The notes: a model not told the origin generated them from the sequence alone. Counted from the stretch's first letter, positions 25,975 through 34,598 are shown. The stretch is DNA of 40,571 bases from an uncultured Desulfobulbaceae bacterium (GCA_903887485.1 CAISPV010000010.1:1-40571), one strand, 5' to 3'. Numbers and translations: made by a program.

Positions 25975-26007
25975 GGTACAAATATCGGCACAATGGACTG
26001 GCACAAA
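25975..26007 (+). repeat. GGYACAAW direct repeats inside the right island end
   Basis: GGTACAAA at 25975, GGCACAAT at 25987 and GGCACAAA at 26000: three copies at 12-13 bp spacing, in the same orientation as the pair at the left end. Candidate integrase arm sites. Confidence 0.5.
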
Positions 26008-26083
26008 GTTGCACTAAATAAAAATCTTTCGAAGAAAGAATGCTGTAATTTCAACATAATACAAGTGGGAATTTCGTGTAAGC

Positions 26084-26106
26084 CGAATCCTCTCTTCCTG
26101 ACCACT
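26084..26106 (+). repeat. attR-like partial copy of the tRNA-Pro 3' end
   Basis: 23 bp identical to 4181-4203 except one C-to-T change, standing alone without the rest of a tRNA. This marks the right edge of the putative island. Confidence 0.7.
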
Positions 26107-26188
26107 TATGATGATCGATTCTATCTGCTTTTCTCTCTACGTTACCAAACTGCTCAGTTTTCACGACACACCGTGCATCTTTTCCCCA

Positions 26189-27139
26189 TTACTTGCCTGC
26201 CCCCTGAAGTGCCAGTTCAATCAGACGCTCCAAAAGTGCTGGAAAGTCGAGCCCATAAACAGCTGCCGCCTGAGGGAGAAGGCTGGTGGGGGTCATACCG
26301 GGGATCGTATTGGTCTCCAATATATAAAGGCCACCTTCTTCGGTGAGGATCATATCGGTGCGGGAATAGCCGCGCAGTTGCAGAGCCCTATGGGCGGACA
26401 GAGCCAACTGCTGCGCTTTTTCGCGCAGCTCCTCGCTGATAGGGGCAGGACACAACTCCCTTGAGGCCCCCGGCTGATACTTGGCCGTATAGTCAAAAAA
26501 AAGGAACTCTTTATTGGGAATAATCTCCACCAGCGGCAAGGCAGTCAGTTCCTCATTACCAAGAACGCCGCCGGTAATCTCCCGACCTTTGACAAACTGC
26601 TCTACCATGACCTGAGAATCATGCTCATAGGCAGCCTTGATCCCTGTTGCCAGCTCCTCCACGGTCATAGCAATGGACATCCCCATGCTCGACCCGGCCC
26701 GTACCGGCTTGATCACCAGGGGCAGATGCAGCCGCTCCAGCAATCGCTCCGGCGACTGTACATCTTCCGGGCGCGCCATTTCCCACTCGGCCACCGGCAG
26801 TCCATGCAGCCGATACATGATCTTGGCCACATTCTTATCCATGGCCATGGCGCTGCCCAGCACCCCGGATCCTTGGTACGGCACACCGAGCAGATCGAGG
26901 AAGCCCTGCACTGTCCCGTCCTCACCATACAAGCCATGCAGAAGGATAAAGGCGACATCAATGGACGACGCATCCTGGGCAAGAAGGGCCAGATCCGTTG
27001 CCGGATCGTAGCGCGTGACCTTAAATTTCCGGGGATCCAAGGCCTTTTCAACCCCAAGCGCACCCTTCAATGACACCTCCCGCTCACTTGAACGGCCACC
27101 CGCCAGCAATGCCACCCGTATTCTCTGTTCTTCGCTCAC
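26189..27139 (-). CDS. ddl: D-alanine--D-alanine ligase
   Basis: 316 aa, ATP-grasp enzyme joining two D-Ala for peptidoglycan precursors in the cytoplasm. Visible motifs: VALLAGGRSSEREVSLKGA at the N-terminus, LLHGLYGEDGTVQGFLDLLG, PLVIKPVRAGSSMGMS, a central EITGGVLGN, and the C-terminal metal/ADP site LYILETNTIPGMTPTSLLPQ. Length matches the family. It is the first core gene right of the putative attR and is not visibly linked to mur genes in this window. There is a weak SD in the leader. Confidence 0.96.
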   Translation of the reverse strand: MSEEQRIRVALLAGGRSSEREVSLKGALGVEKALDPRKFKVTRYDPATDLALLAQDASSIDVAFILLHGLYGEDGTVQGFLDLLGVPYQGSGVLGSAMAMDKNVAKIMYRLHGLPVAEWEMARPEDVQSPERLLERLHLPLVIKPVRAGSSMGMSIAMTVEELATGIKAAYEHDSQVMVEQFVKGREITGGVLGNEELTALPLVEIIPNKEFLFFDYTAKYQPGASRELCPAPISEELREKAQQLALSAHRALQLRGYSRTDMILTEEGGLYILETNTIPGMTPTSLLPQAAAVYGLDFPALLERLIELALQGAGK

Positions 27140-27257
27140 AGCTATTCTCCTTTTTCACCCATCACTCGTCGCCTATAAAACAAGACAAGATTATACCCTT
27201 GAGCCAATCCGCCTGCAATCAGGCTTTCATTTTTTCAAGACTCGGCTATTATATACT

Positions 27258-27420
27258 GAGCCTCTTGCAAAACTCTTCCAAATATGTCCCCCTCCCTTGA
27301 CGGGAGGGGGTTAGGGGGAGGGTGAAGCATGCAACATGATGATTTCATGGCTACTCCCCCCCACCCTACCCCTCCCCCTCCAGGGGGGAGGGAATTTAAT
27401 GGTACTTTTGCAAGAACCTC
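27258..27420. mobile_element. MITE-like element of about 163 bp
   Basis: Terminal inverted repeats GAGCCTCTTGCAAAA (27258-27272) and, reversed, GAGGTTCTTGCAAAA (27406-27420) match at 13 of 15 positions. The interior has G/C-rich inverted blocks (CCCCCTCCCTTGACGGGAGG; CCCTACCCCTCCCCCTCCAG). Structure and lack of coding capacity fit a non-autonomous miniature transposon. Its right end lies 8 bp before the glcD-like start codon. Confidence 0.65.
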
Positions 27421-27428
27421 TACCGTAT

Positions 27429-28835
27429 ATGAATAAAGATATTATCAAAAAAATTGCCAATATTGTTGGCCGGAAGAACTGTACCACCAGCCTTGAGGAT
27501 CTGCATTGTTATTCCTACGACGGCACCGGAAAGACCTTCCTCCCTGAGGTCGTGGCCTTTCCTGAGTCCACGGCCCAGGTTGCCGCGCTGATGCGTCTGG
27601 CCAGCGCCCATGACTTTCCGGTGGTGGCCAGAGGCGCCGGCAGCGGCATGACCGGCGGTTCCCTGCCGGTACAGGGCGGGCTGGTATTGGCATGCTCCCG
27701 CCTGAACCACATCCTGGAGATCGACCGGAACAACCAGATTGGTATCGTCGAGCCTGGTGTCATTACCGGGGATTTTCAGGAAGAGGTGAAAAAGCTTGGC
27801 TTATTTTACCCACCCGACCCGGCCAGTCTCAAGTTCTGCACCATGGGCGGCAATGCGGCCGAATGCGCCGGCGGCCCTTCGGCCGTGAAATATGGAGTGA
27901 CCAAGGATTTTATCATTGGCCTGGAAGTGGTGCTGGCGAGCGGCGAGATCCTGACCACCGGAACCCGCACTGAAAAAGGGGTGGTCGGTTACGATCTGAC
28001 CCGGCTGTTCATTGGCTCGGAGGGGACCTTAGGCGTCATCACCAAGATCATCACCCGCCTCATCCCCTTGCCGGAACACAAGGAGACCTTTCTGATCAGC
28101 TCCCGTTCCCTGCCCGAGGCAACTGCGCTGGTGGCCGAGATCCTGAACCACAATATCCATCCCTGCACCCTGGAATATATGGACAGGACCGCGCTGATCC
28201 TGGTCGCAAAACTGCTGCCGGAGCCACCGGCTCCCGATATTCAGGCCATGCTCCTGCTCGAGGTTGACGGCAGCAGAAGCGCGGTTCTGGAACAGACAGA
28301 ACGCCTGCACAAGCTCCTGAACACAACCCCCCAATGTACCATCAGACAGGCAAGCACCGAAACAGAGCGCCAGGAACTGTGGCAGGCCCGAAGATCCATC
28401 TCGCCCGCCACCTTTCAACTGAGCCCCCACAAGATCAGCGAGGATGTAGTCGTCCCCCGCACCCGGATCCCTGATCTGGTCAATTTTACCGAAAATCTGG
28501 CCCAGGAGCTGGAGCTTACCATCCTCACCTTTGGCCACGCGGGAGATGGCAATATCCATGTCAATATCATGCTGGATCGCGACCAGGAAGAGCAACGGCG
28601 CAAAGGCGAGATTGCCAGAGAGCGCCTTTTCCGGCAGGTCATCGAGCTGGCCGGCACCCTGTCCGGCGAACATGGCATCGGCATCACCAAATCTTCCTTT
28701 CTCCCCCTGGAGCTGGACGACACCACCCTGAAGGTCATGAAACAACTGACAAATCTCTTTGACCCGCAAGGCATCCTCAATCCCGGGAAGATCTTTCCGC
28801 AGGAGGTCCCCGCCTCAACCGCTGTAAATAAATAA
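27429..28835 (+). CDS. FAD-linked oxidase, glycolate oxidase GlcD / D-lactate dehydrogenase type
   Basis: 468 aa from the ATG at 27429; an in-frame start at 27336 would begin inside the MITE-like element and is rejected. The FAD-binding domain has VVARGAGSGMTGGSLPVQGG, MGGNAAECAGGPSAVKYG and LFIGSEGTLGVITKI. The FAD-oxidase C domain has LTILTFGHAGDGNIHVNIM and LSGEHGIGITKSSFLPLELD, as in GlcD. It oxidises a 2-hydroxy acid (glycolate or D-lactate), usually with an Fe-S partner; no partner gene is adjacent. Because the MITE sits against the start codon, the element or sequences beyond it must supply the promoter and leader. Confidence 0.92.
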   Translation: MNKDIIKKIANIVGRKNCTTSLEDLHCYSYDGTGKTFLPEVVAFPESTAQVAALMRLASAHDFPVVARGAGSGMTGGSLPVQGGLVLACSRLNHILEIDRNNQIGIVEPGVITGDFQEEVKKLGLFYPPDPASLKFCTMGGNAAECAGGPSAVKYGVTKDFIIGLEVVLASGEILTTGTRTEKGVVGYDLTRLFIGSEGTLGVITKIITRLIPLPEHKETFLISSRSLPEATALVAEILNHNIHPCTLEYMDRTALILVAKLLPEPPAPDIQAMLLLEVDGSRSAVLEQTERLHKLLNTTPQCTIRQASTETERQELWQARRSISPATFQLSPHKISEDVVVPRTRIPDLVNFTENLAQELELTILTFGHAGDGNIHVNIMLDRDQEEQRRKGEIARERLFRQVIELAGTLSGEHGIGITKSSFLPLELDDTTLKVMKQLTNLFDPQGILNPGKIFPQEVPASTAVNK

Positions 28836-28862
28836 GATGGCCACCTGAATGGCCAGAACGGC

Positions 28863-28882
28863 ATAAGGAGCTGTAACGAAAG
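28863..28882 (+). repeat. Dispersed intergenic motif, copy 1
   Basis: ATAAGGAGCTGTAACGAAAG. Similar 18-22-nt motifs lie at 33653-33673 (minus), 37756-37775 (plus), 38389-38410 (plus) and, more weakly, 36044-36061 (minus). Confidence 0.5.
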
Positions 28883-28946
28883 AGGTATCAAGTAACAAGT
28901 CCTTTACTGACGGCTCCTAATTCTCTTGCTGTTTTGGAAAAATCCA

Positions 28947-28975
28947 TTGACAGAAGGCAAAGTTCTTTTTATAGA
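28947..28975 (+). promoter_or_regulatory. Sigma-70-type promoter of rpsU
   Basis: TTGACA (28947-28952), 17-bp spacer, TATAGA (28970-28975), leaving a leader of about 90 nt before the rpsU ATG. Confidence 0.65.
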
Positions 28976-29074
28976 TGCAGATTCTTTTCAGAAATGAGCC
29001 ACTTGAAAATATCGGGGAAATGCCACCAGCCAGCCTCTTCCTCGAACCTAAATACCTAAACACTGGAGCCCTAA

Positions 29075-29266
29075 ATGATAGAAGTTGAAGTTCGTGGAGA
29101 CATTGAATACGCCATCAGACAACTGAAGAAAAAGCTGCAGATCGATGGCATCAAAAGAGAGTTGAAACGTCGTGAATGCTATGAGAAACCCAGCATCATG
29201 AAACGACGGAAACAAGCCGAGGCCCGCAGAAAGCTTCGGAAATTCAACCGCACACGAAGGGCGTAG
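29075..29266 (+). CDS. rpsU: 30S ribosomal protein S21
   Basis: 63 aa, strongly basic. MIEVEVRGDIEYAIRQLKKK resembles the S21 N-terminus, followed by ELKRRECYEKPSIMKRRKQA and an Arg/Lys-rich tail, the hallmark of bacterial S21. It is part of the small subunit near the mRNA anti-SD helix. It has its own promoter and a CTGGAG ribosome site; a Xer recombinase gene follows about 90 bp downstream. Confidence 0.97.
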   Translation: MIEVEVRGDIEYAIRQLKKKLQIDGIKRELKRRECYEKPSIMKRRKQAEARRKLRKFNRTRRA

Positions 29267-29353
29267 GCTCACCACAGAGATCAGTGACGCCTGGAGCAGA
29301 TATCTGCCCAGGCGTTTAATCCTCTCTTGACGTAAGAGCCTCCAGCACATCAC

Positions 29354-30274
29354 CTGACCCTCTCCCGAAAATCCATCCCCCCGCAGTTTGTATCCGCAAG
29401 ATCGCTCTTCATCCGCTATCTGATCACTGAAAAACGCCTTGCCGACAACACCGTTCAGGCCTACCAAGCTGATATCAACCTTTTTTTTATCTTTCTTGGA
29501 CAGCAGAGAATTGCAACGCTGGACGAGATCCAAAATGCTACCCTTCACACCTTTCTGGAACAGTGCAGCACGCGACACCTCTCGAATCGCAGTAACGCCA
29601 GGAGGGTTTCAGCCCTCAAGAGCTTCTTTGGTTTTTTACAGGCCAACAGCATAACCACGCACAACCCCTTTGCCGCCATTGATCTTCCACGGATTGGCAG
29701 CCAACTCCCCAAAGCCCTCGCCCTCAGCGAAGTGATCAGGCTCCTGACCCCGCCGGCCACGCTCACCCCGCAGATCCAGAGGAACTACACCATGCTGCAC
29801 CTCCTCTACTCCACCGGGATGAGGGTCTCCGAGCTGGTCTCTATTCCTCTTGCCGCTTGCAATCTCTCCTCCTGCTTTGTCAGGGTGATCGGCAAGGGCA
29901 ACAAGGAAAGACTCATCCCCTTTGGTACCCCGGCCCGGGAAGTCATCGAGCAGTACCTCAAGACGGCACGACCGTTGATCCTCAAGGGGCGCCGCAGCAA
30001 TTCCCTTTTTGTCAGCAACCGGGGCAGCGCCATGAGCCGTCTCCGTTTCTGGCAGATCATCAAGGAAGCGGCGCGGGCGGCCGGGATCAGCAAATCCATC
30101 TCCCCGCACATGCTGCGTCACTCCTTTGCCACCCACCTCCTGACTCATGGCGCGGACCTGCGCTCCGTGCAACTCATGCTTGGCCATTCCGACATCGCCA
30201 CCACCCAGATCTACACCCATATCGACCAGGACAGACTGAAAGAACTCCATAAAAAATTTCACCCCCGTGGATGA
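29354..30274 (+). CDS. Tyrosine recombinase XerC/XerD-like, no standard start codon
   Basis: The frame is open from 29336 to TGA at 30272-30274. It encodes a full core-binding domain (SLFIRYLITEKRLADNTVQA; NARRVSALKSFFGFLQ) and catalytic domain with Arg in YSTGMRVSELVSI, Lys in GKGNKERLIP, HMLRHSFATHLL, LGHSDIATTQ and the nucleophile in IYTH, so all active residues are present. No ATG, GTG or TTG occurs in frame before 29732, which would remove the whole N-terminal domain. I place the start at CTG 29354 as the most likely position; an upstream base error is also possible. Xer enzymes resolve chromosome dimers at dif. It lies outside the putative island and need not be its integrase. Confidence 0.8.
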   Translation: MTLSRKSIPPQFVSARSLFIRYLITEKRLADNTVQAYQADINLFFIFLGQQRIATLDEIQNATLHTFLEQCSTRHLSNRSNARRVSALKSFFGFLQANSITTHNPFAAIDLPRIGSQLPKALALSEVIRLLTPPATLTPQIQRNYTMLHLLYSTGMRVSELVSIPLAACNLSSCFVRVIGKGNKERLIPFGTPAREVIEQYLKTARPLILKGRRSNSLFVSNRGSAMSRLRFWQIIKEAARAAGISKSISPHMLRHSFATHLLTHGADLRSVQLMLGHSDIATTQIYTHIDQDRLKELHKKFHPRG

Positions 30275-30373
30275 AAGCTTGCTGGATGAACCTGATTACT
30301 CGTATAGTGAGAGAAGTATACGGTGATAAAAGGAGATCTTTTTATTGAATAACGCATCGGAGGAAAACTACAC

Positions 30374-30865
30374 ATGCACATTGCAACAATCATCTATCAC
30401 CTTGCCATTGCCTGTTGGCTGGGCGGGGCGTCCCTGTTTACCTTTGTCCTGACCCCCATCATCTTCAAGGCCTATTCCCGCGATATAGCCGGTGGCATTG
30501 TTGGCGTCCTCTTCCCCGGATATTTCCGTTGGGGACTGGCCTGCGGCGTGGTCGCGCTCATCTGCCTGCTGCTTACCAAAGGCCGCCGCGCCATTGTTTC
30601 CGGAATTATTCTTATTGTCATGCTGACCATCGCCGCAACCCAGGTCTTTATCATCGAACCGAAAGCCGCCGCGCTGAAAAAGGAGATCCCCTCTTTTACG
30701 ACGACTCCTCCTGATCATCCCCTGCGTGTCCAGTTCCGGAAGCTGCATGGGATCTCAGCCGTAGCCAACCTTGCGGTCATTGGCGCCGGAGCCTGCCTGG
30801 TGATCCTCTCTTCGCTTCCCGCACGCAAGAAAGAAGATGCTCCTGAAGAAGCCGCTACGAAATAA
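30374..30865 (+). CDS. DUF4149 membrane protein
   Basis: 163 aa with four hydrophobic segments: IIYHLAIACWLGGASLFTFV, LACGVVALICLLLT, the next after RRAIVSG, and a late one at VANLAVIGAGACLVILSS. The W-x-G-G near the start, F-x-W-G and the late FRKLHGIS match DUF4149 (TMEM205-like). Function unknown. GGAGG precedes the ATG by 10 nt, and it lies 33 bp ahead of the CCA fusion gene, so they probably share a transcript. Confidence 0.75.
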   Translation: MHIATIIYHLAIACWLGGASLFTFVLTPIIFKAYSRDIAGGIVGVLFPGYFRWGLACGVVALICLLLTKGRRAIVSGIILIVMLTIAATQVFIIEPKAAALKKEIPSFTTTPPDHPLRVQFRKLHGISAVANLAVIGAGACLVILSSLPARKKEDAPEEAATK

Positions 30866-30898
30866 CTTCTGTTGTCCATTGACCATGAACCTGGGGCC

Positions 30899-33598
30899 AT
30901 GCAGATAATCACCACCCACATCAATGCCGACTTTGACGGTCTGGCCTCCATGATTGCCGCCCAGAAACTCTACCCGGACGCGACCATGGTCTTTCCCGGA
31001 TCACAGGAGAAGAATCTGCGGGATTTTATCAATGCGACCCTGCCCAATCGCTATGACTTTGCCAAATTAAAACATATTGATCTCAAGGCGATAACCAGGC
31101 TCATCGTCGTCGACACCCGAAATGCCAAACGCATCGGCGCCTTTGCCGCCTGCCTCGACAATCCAGGCCTCTCGCTCCACCTCTTCGACCATCACCCCGA
31201 CAGCCAGGAAGATATGAAGGGGGATCTGGAACTGGTTAAAGATGTAGGTTCCACCACTACCCTCTTCACCCAGATCTTTCAGGAACGACAGATCCCGATC
31301 TCAGTCTCCGAAGCCACCATCCTTGGCCTTGGCATCTACGAAGACACCGGTTCACTGACGCACCTGACCACCAGGCCTGCCGACCTGCAAGCAGCGGCCT
31401 GGCTCCTCGAACAAGGGGCCCAGCTGGAGATTATCTCCCAGTTCATCACCTACGACCTCACTGCCCGCCAGGTTGAACTGTTGCACGATCTGATGGAGAC
31501 GGCAAGCAGCTACACTATCCAGGGGATCGAGGTCGTGGTGGTCGCTCTGACCCTCCCTGAATATGTCGATGACTTTGCCCTGATCGTCCGCCGCTTCATG
31601 ATTATGGAGGACCTCGACACCCTCTTTGCCCTCGTCTCCATGGATGGACGCCTCTATCTGATTGGCAGAAGCCGCATCCCGGAAGTCAATACCGGAACAG
31701 TGGCACGGGATTTTGGCGGCGGCGGTCATGCCACCGCCGCCGCCGCCACCATCCATGACATGACCCTGATCGAGGCCCAGGACAAGTTGATCCGCATTCT
31801 GCACCGGCACATCCGCCCTCAGGCCATCGCCCGCGAGATGCTGTCCCAACCCGTCATCAGCGTGCCGGCCGAAACCAGTATCAACCAGGCCCACATCCTG
31901 CTCACCAGATACAACATCACGACACTGCCGGTGGTGATAACCGACCAGACCCAACTCCCGCAACCAACCACAATGGTTGTCGGCATCATCACGCGGCGGG
32001 TTATAGAAAAGGCCATTCACCATGCACTCGGCCACCTGCCGGTGAGCGAATACATGACCGGCGACATTGAAATTCTTCCCCTGAGCGCAACACTCTCTGA
32101 CATTGAAGAGCTGATCATCGAACGCAGACAACGCCTGGTTCCCATCATTCAGGACCAACAGCTCGTCGGGGTTATCACCCAAACCGATTTGCTGAACATG
32201 TTGGTCAACGATCCAGCCCATCTGCCCAAAAATCTGATGCACGAGGCCGAACCGCAATCTCAGGGACGAACCAAAGACCTGAACCCGCTGATCACTGAAA
32301 GCCTGGGCCAAGAAGCTATCACCCTCCTGCGAACCATTGGTGAGGTGGCCGAAGCACTTGGCTTCAAGGCCTTTGCCGTCGGCGGTTTTGTCCGTGACCT
32401 GCTCCTGCAGAACAAAAACCTTGATCTTGATATTGTGGTGGAAGGGGATGGTATTATCTTTGCAAGAAAGCTGGCGCAACGACTTAACGGCCAGGTCAAG
32501 GTCCATGAGCGATTTATCACCGCCATGATCCGGTTGCCTGATTGGAGTTTAAATGGCCTCAGGATCGATGTGGCCACAGCCAGACTTGAATACTACGACT
32601 ACCCGGCGGCCCTGCCCACGGTTGAACTCTCTTCCATCAAGCTTGACCTGTACCGCCGCGATTTCACCATCAACGCCATGGCCATCCAGCTCAACCCGTC
32701 ACGCTTTGGCACCCTGATCGATTTTTTCAACTGCCAGGGCGACCTGAAAGAGAAGGCCATAAAGGTCCTGCACAATCTCAGTTTTGTCGAAGATCCGACC
32801 CGTATCTTCCGGGCCATTCGTTTTGAAAAACGGATGGATTTCAGAATCGATGCCCACACCAGCCGCCTGATCCAGAGCGCCGTCAAGATGAAGCTCTTTG
32901 ACAAGGCCCATGACCCACGATTTTTCACGGAACTGAAGCTGATCTTTTCCGAAGAAAACCCGCTGCCCGCCATCAACCGCCTGGCAGAATTCAAGCTCTT
33001 CCAGTTTTTATGGCCAGACCTGAAACCCCACCTGAAGATTGATCGCCGGTTCAACCACATCCTGACCCAGGCCGGGCAGGCCCTCTCCTGGTTTCACCTG
33101 CTCTATCTTGACACACCATGTCCAGCCTGGCAGGTTTATCTGCTGGCCATCATGGGCCGCTCCAAGACCGCCGAACTCTCGGCCTTTTGTCAACGCTTTG
33201 GACTCCCAGCCAAGATAAGCGAGTTTCTTATCCAGCAGAAGCTCAACGCCGACAAGATCTCCCATGTTCTCTACCGACGATCAAATCCAGGCCGCTCCGA
33301 GCTCTATTGGCTTCTGAAAGAACTCGCAAACGTTGGGCTTCTCTACCTTATGGCCATCGCCAGAAAAAACGAGATCAAGCAAGGTGTTTCCCTTTATGTG
33401 ACCGACCTGCGTAAGACCAGACCGCAGACAACTGGCGCCGACCTCAAGGCCATGGGCTATCCGCCGGGGCCGCAATTCAAGGCTATTCTCAACGAACTGC
33501 TGACCGCCCGTCTTGACGGGGTAGTCCAGACCAGGCAAGAGGAAGCGGCCTTTATCCAACGCCGTTTCCCGCAGCCGGAAACACCTGCGACCTCCTAA
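30899..33598 (+). CDS. tRNA nucleotidyltransferase (CCA-adding type) fused to DHH phosphoesterase and CBS pair
   Basis: 899 aa from the ATG at 30899; a TTG at 30872 is an alternative start. The N-terminal DHH/DHHA1 phosphoesterase (about 1-310) has THINADFDGLASM, VVDTRN, LFDHHPD and FGGGGHATAAAATI. Two CBS domains follow (about 315-445; MLSQPVISVPAETSINQAHI, YMTGDIEILPLSATLSDIEE). The polymerase head (about 480-700) has FAVGGFVRDLLLQNKNLDLD with the catalytic Asp pair, RRDFTINAMAI and DPTRIFRAIRFEKRM. A helical C-terminus completes it. This composite is known in deltaproteobacteria and Aquificales, where CC- and A-adding activities can be split. CBS may sense adenine nucleotides. Confidence 0.9.
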   Translation: MQIITTHINADFDGLASMIAAQKLYPDATMVFPGSQEKNLRDFINATLPNRYDFAKLKHIDLKAITRLIVVDTRNAKRIGAFAACLDNPGLSLHLFDHHPDSQEDMKGDLELVKDVGSTTTLFTQIFQERQIPISVSEATILGLGIYEDTGSLTHLTTRPADLQAAAWLLEQGAQLEIISQFITYDLTARQVELLHDLMETASSYTIQGIEVVVVALTLPEYVDDFALIVRRFMIMEDLDTLFALVSMDGRLYLIGRSRIPEVNTGTVARDFGGGGHATAAAATIHDMTLIEAQDKLIRILHRHIRPQAIAREMLSQPVISVPAETSINQAHILLTRYNITTLPVVITDQTQLPQPTTMVVGIITRRVIEKAIHHALGHLPVSEYMTGDIEILPLSATLSDIEELIIERRQRLVPIIQDQQLVGVITQTDLLNMLVNDPAHLPKNLMHEAEPQSQGRTKDLNPLITESLGQEAITLLRTIGEVAEALGFKAFAVGGFVRDLLLQNKNLDLDIVVEGDGIIFARKLAQRLNGQVKVHERFITAMIRLPDWSLNGLRIDVATARLEYYDYPAALPTVELSSIKLDLYRRDFTINAMAIQLNPSRFGTLIDFFNCQGDLKEKAIKVLHNLSFVEDPTRIFRAIRFEKRMDFRIDAHTSRLIQSAVKMKLFDKAHDPRFFTELKLIFSEENPLPAINRLAEFKLFQFLWPDLKPHLKIDRRFNHILTQAGQALSWFHLLYLDTPCPAWQVYLLAIMGRSKTAELSAFCQRFGLPAKISEFLIQQKLNADKISHVLYRRSNPGRSELYWLLKELANVGLLYLMAIARKNEIKQGVSLYVTDLRKTRPQTTGADLKAMGYPPGPQFKAILNELLTARLDGVVQTRQEEAAFIQRRFPQPETPATS

Positions 33599-33601
33599 CC
33601 A

Positions 33602-33655
33602 AAACGACCTTGCCTTCTTGATGGCAGGAATGCTATCAAGAAGGCAAGGTCGTTT
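33602..33655. terminator. 21-bp perfect hairpin between convergent genes
   Basis: Arms 33602-33622 and 33635-33655 are exact reverse complements with a 12-nt loop. A-rich and T-rich ends on each side make it usable in both directions, for the CCA fusion gene and for wrbA. Confidence 0.85.
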
Positions 33656-33673
33656 CGTAACTGCTCCTTGTAT
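33653..33673 (-). repeat. Dispersed intergenic motif, copy 2
   Basis: The minus strand reads ATACAAGGAGCAGTTACGAA; it partly overlaps the terminator hairpin. Confidence 0.5.
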
Positions 33674-33674
33674 A

Positions 33675-34289
33675 TTATCTGCCAGACAACTTCCTGGCAA
33701 TTCTGGCAACATGCTCACCCTGAAAACGGGCTCCTGCCAGCTCATTGGCACTGGGTGAGCGGCTGCCATCAGCACCGGCAATAGTCGAGGCGCCATACGG
33801 CGAACAACCGCTGATCTCACTGGTGTTCATCTGACCCTGAAACGAATACGGCAGTCCGACAATCACCATCCCCTGATGGAGCAGGGTTATATGAAAGCTC
33901 AGAATCGTAGCTTCCTGGCCGCCATGCTGGGTGTTGGAACTGGCAATGACACTGCCTGCCTTTCCCACCAACGTCCCTTTCATCCACAACTGCCCGGTGC
34001 TGTCAAGGAACTGACGCATCTGCCCGCACATGTTGCCAAACCGGGTGGGGGTGCCGAAGATAATGGCATCCGCGGTCCCCAGTTCTTCCACAGTACAGAC
34101 CGGGACCTGCGCCTGCAAATCCAGGGTTGCAACAGCGCCCATCTTCTCCAACACATCTTGGGAAAGCGTCTCCGGTACCCGCCGCAGCACGACCTCAGCG
34201 CCTTCCACTGCCCGCACTCCTTCTGCCGCCGCCTCTGCCATTTTGTAAATGTGTCCATACATGGAATAATAAACGATCAGTACTTTCAT
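33675..34289 (-). CDS. wrbA: NAD(P)H:quinone oxidoreductase WrbA
   Basis: 204 aa flavodoxin-like protein. FMN loop near the N-terminus [20 protein letters not shown], then [20 protein letters not shown] with the TRFGNM motif of Wrb[30 protein letters not shown] and [10 protein letters not shown]. WrbA reduces quinones by two electrons with FMN, avoiding semiquinone formation under oxidative stress. Length is typical (about 200). The stop lies just behind the bidirectional terminator. Confidence 0.96.
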   Translation of the reverse strand: MKVLIVYYSMYGHIYKMAEAAAEGVRAVEGAEVVLRRVPETLSQDVLEKMGAVATLDLQAQVPVCTVEELGTADAIIFGTPTRFGNMCGQMRQFLDSTGQLWMKGTLVGKAGSVIASSNTQHGGQEATILSFHITLLHQGMVIVGLPYSFQGQMNTSEISGCSPYGASTIAGADGSRSPSANELAGARFQGEHVARIARKLSGR

Positions 34290-34400
34290 AATTGGCCGCC
34301 CTTATAGTCTGAATTGAATCTCAACTGCCTGGCCTCTACAAATATGACATTGCTCAACTACTTTCCCGGAATGACTCAACATGCCCGTCAAAAAATCGAT

Positions 34401-34598
34401 CTAAGAACCACACTTCTTACCTGTGTCAACAAAACCTGTGCCCATACACATCGCACATTGCTGTTCAGGGGAACACTGGCACTCTTCCCAGTCATCACCC
34501 TTCTGAGTGCCGCGCCACTCCGCATTGCACTCACATGTACCTGCAACTACTTTTTTCCCCTGACATACGGGACAAATTTTCTTGTTCTCTTGGGTCAT
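34401..34598 (-). CDS. Small Cys-rich protein with DnaJ-like CxxCxGxG motifs
   Basis: 65 aa from the ATG at 34598, preceded by AAGGAGG at good spacing; a GTG at 34604 is less likely. It contains CPVCQGKKVVAGTCEC and CQCSPEQQCAMCMGTGFVD, two zinc-knuckle-like halves resembling the DnaJ Cys-rich fold. Likely binds zinc. The codon pattern and SD argue it is real rather than a shadow of the opposite-strand frame. No known function. Confidence 0.65.
   Translation of the reverse strand: MTQENKKICPVCQGKKVVAGTCECNAEWRGTQKGDDWEECQCSPEQQCAMCMGTGFVDTGKKCGS

Larger units (their letters stand above)
4181..26106. mobile_element. Putative genomic island in tRNA-Pro (integrase lost)
   Basis: The tRNA T-arm/acceptor 3' end (4181-4203) recurs at 26084-26106 with one mismatch, and short direct repeats resembling integrase arm sites lie just inside both ends. 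The content between is accessory: glycosyltransferases, polysaccharide export, a collagen-like surface protein, transposase debris and an AAA/DUF4143 ATPase. Both flanks are housekeeping genes. No tyrosine or serine integrase gene was found between the repeats, so the element is probably no longer mobile. The boundaries are seen in sequence; that it is an integrated island is inference. Confidence 0.7.

Noticed and set aside
28029-28769. 246-codon minus-strand frame
   Set aside because: Shadow of the GlcD-type oxidase on the plus strand.
29354-30274. Xer recombinase as the island's integrase
   Set aside because: It lies 3 kb outside the right att-like repeat next to rpsU and looks like a housekeeping Xer protein.
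31352-32506. 384-codon minus-strand frame
   Set aside because: Antisense to the DHH-CBS-CCA fusion, which has well-conserved motifs; the antisense product is low-complexity and unrecognisable.
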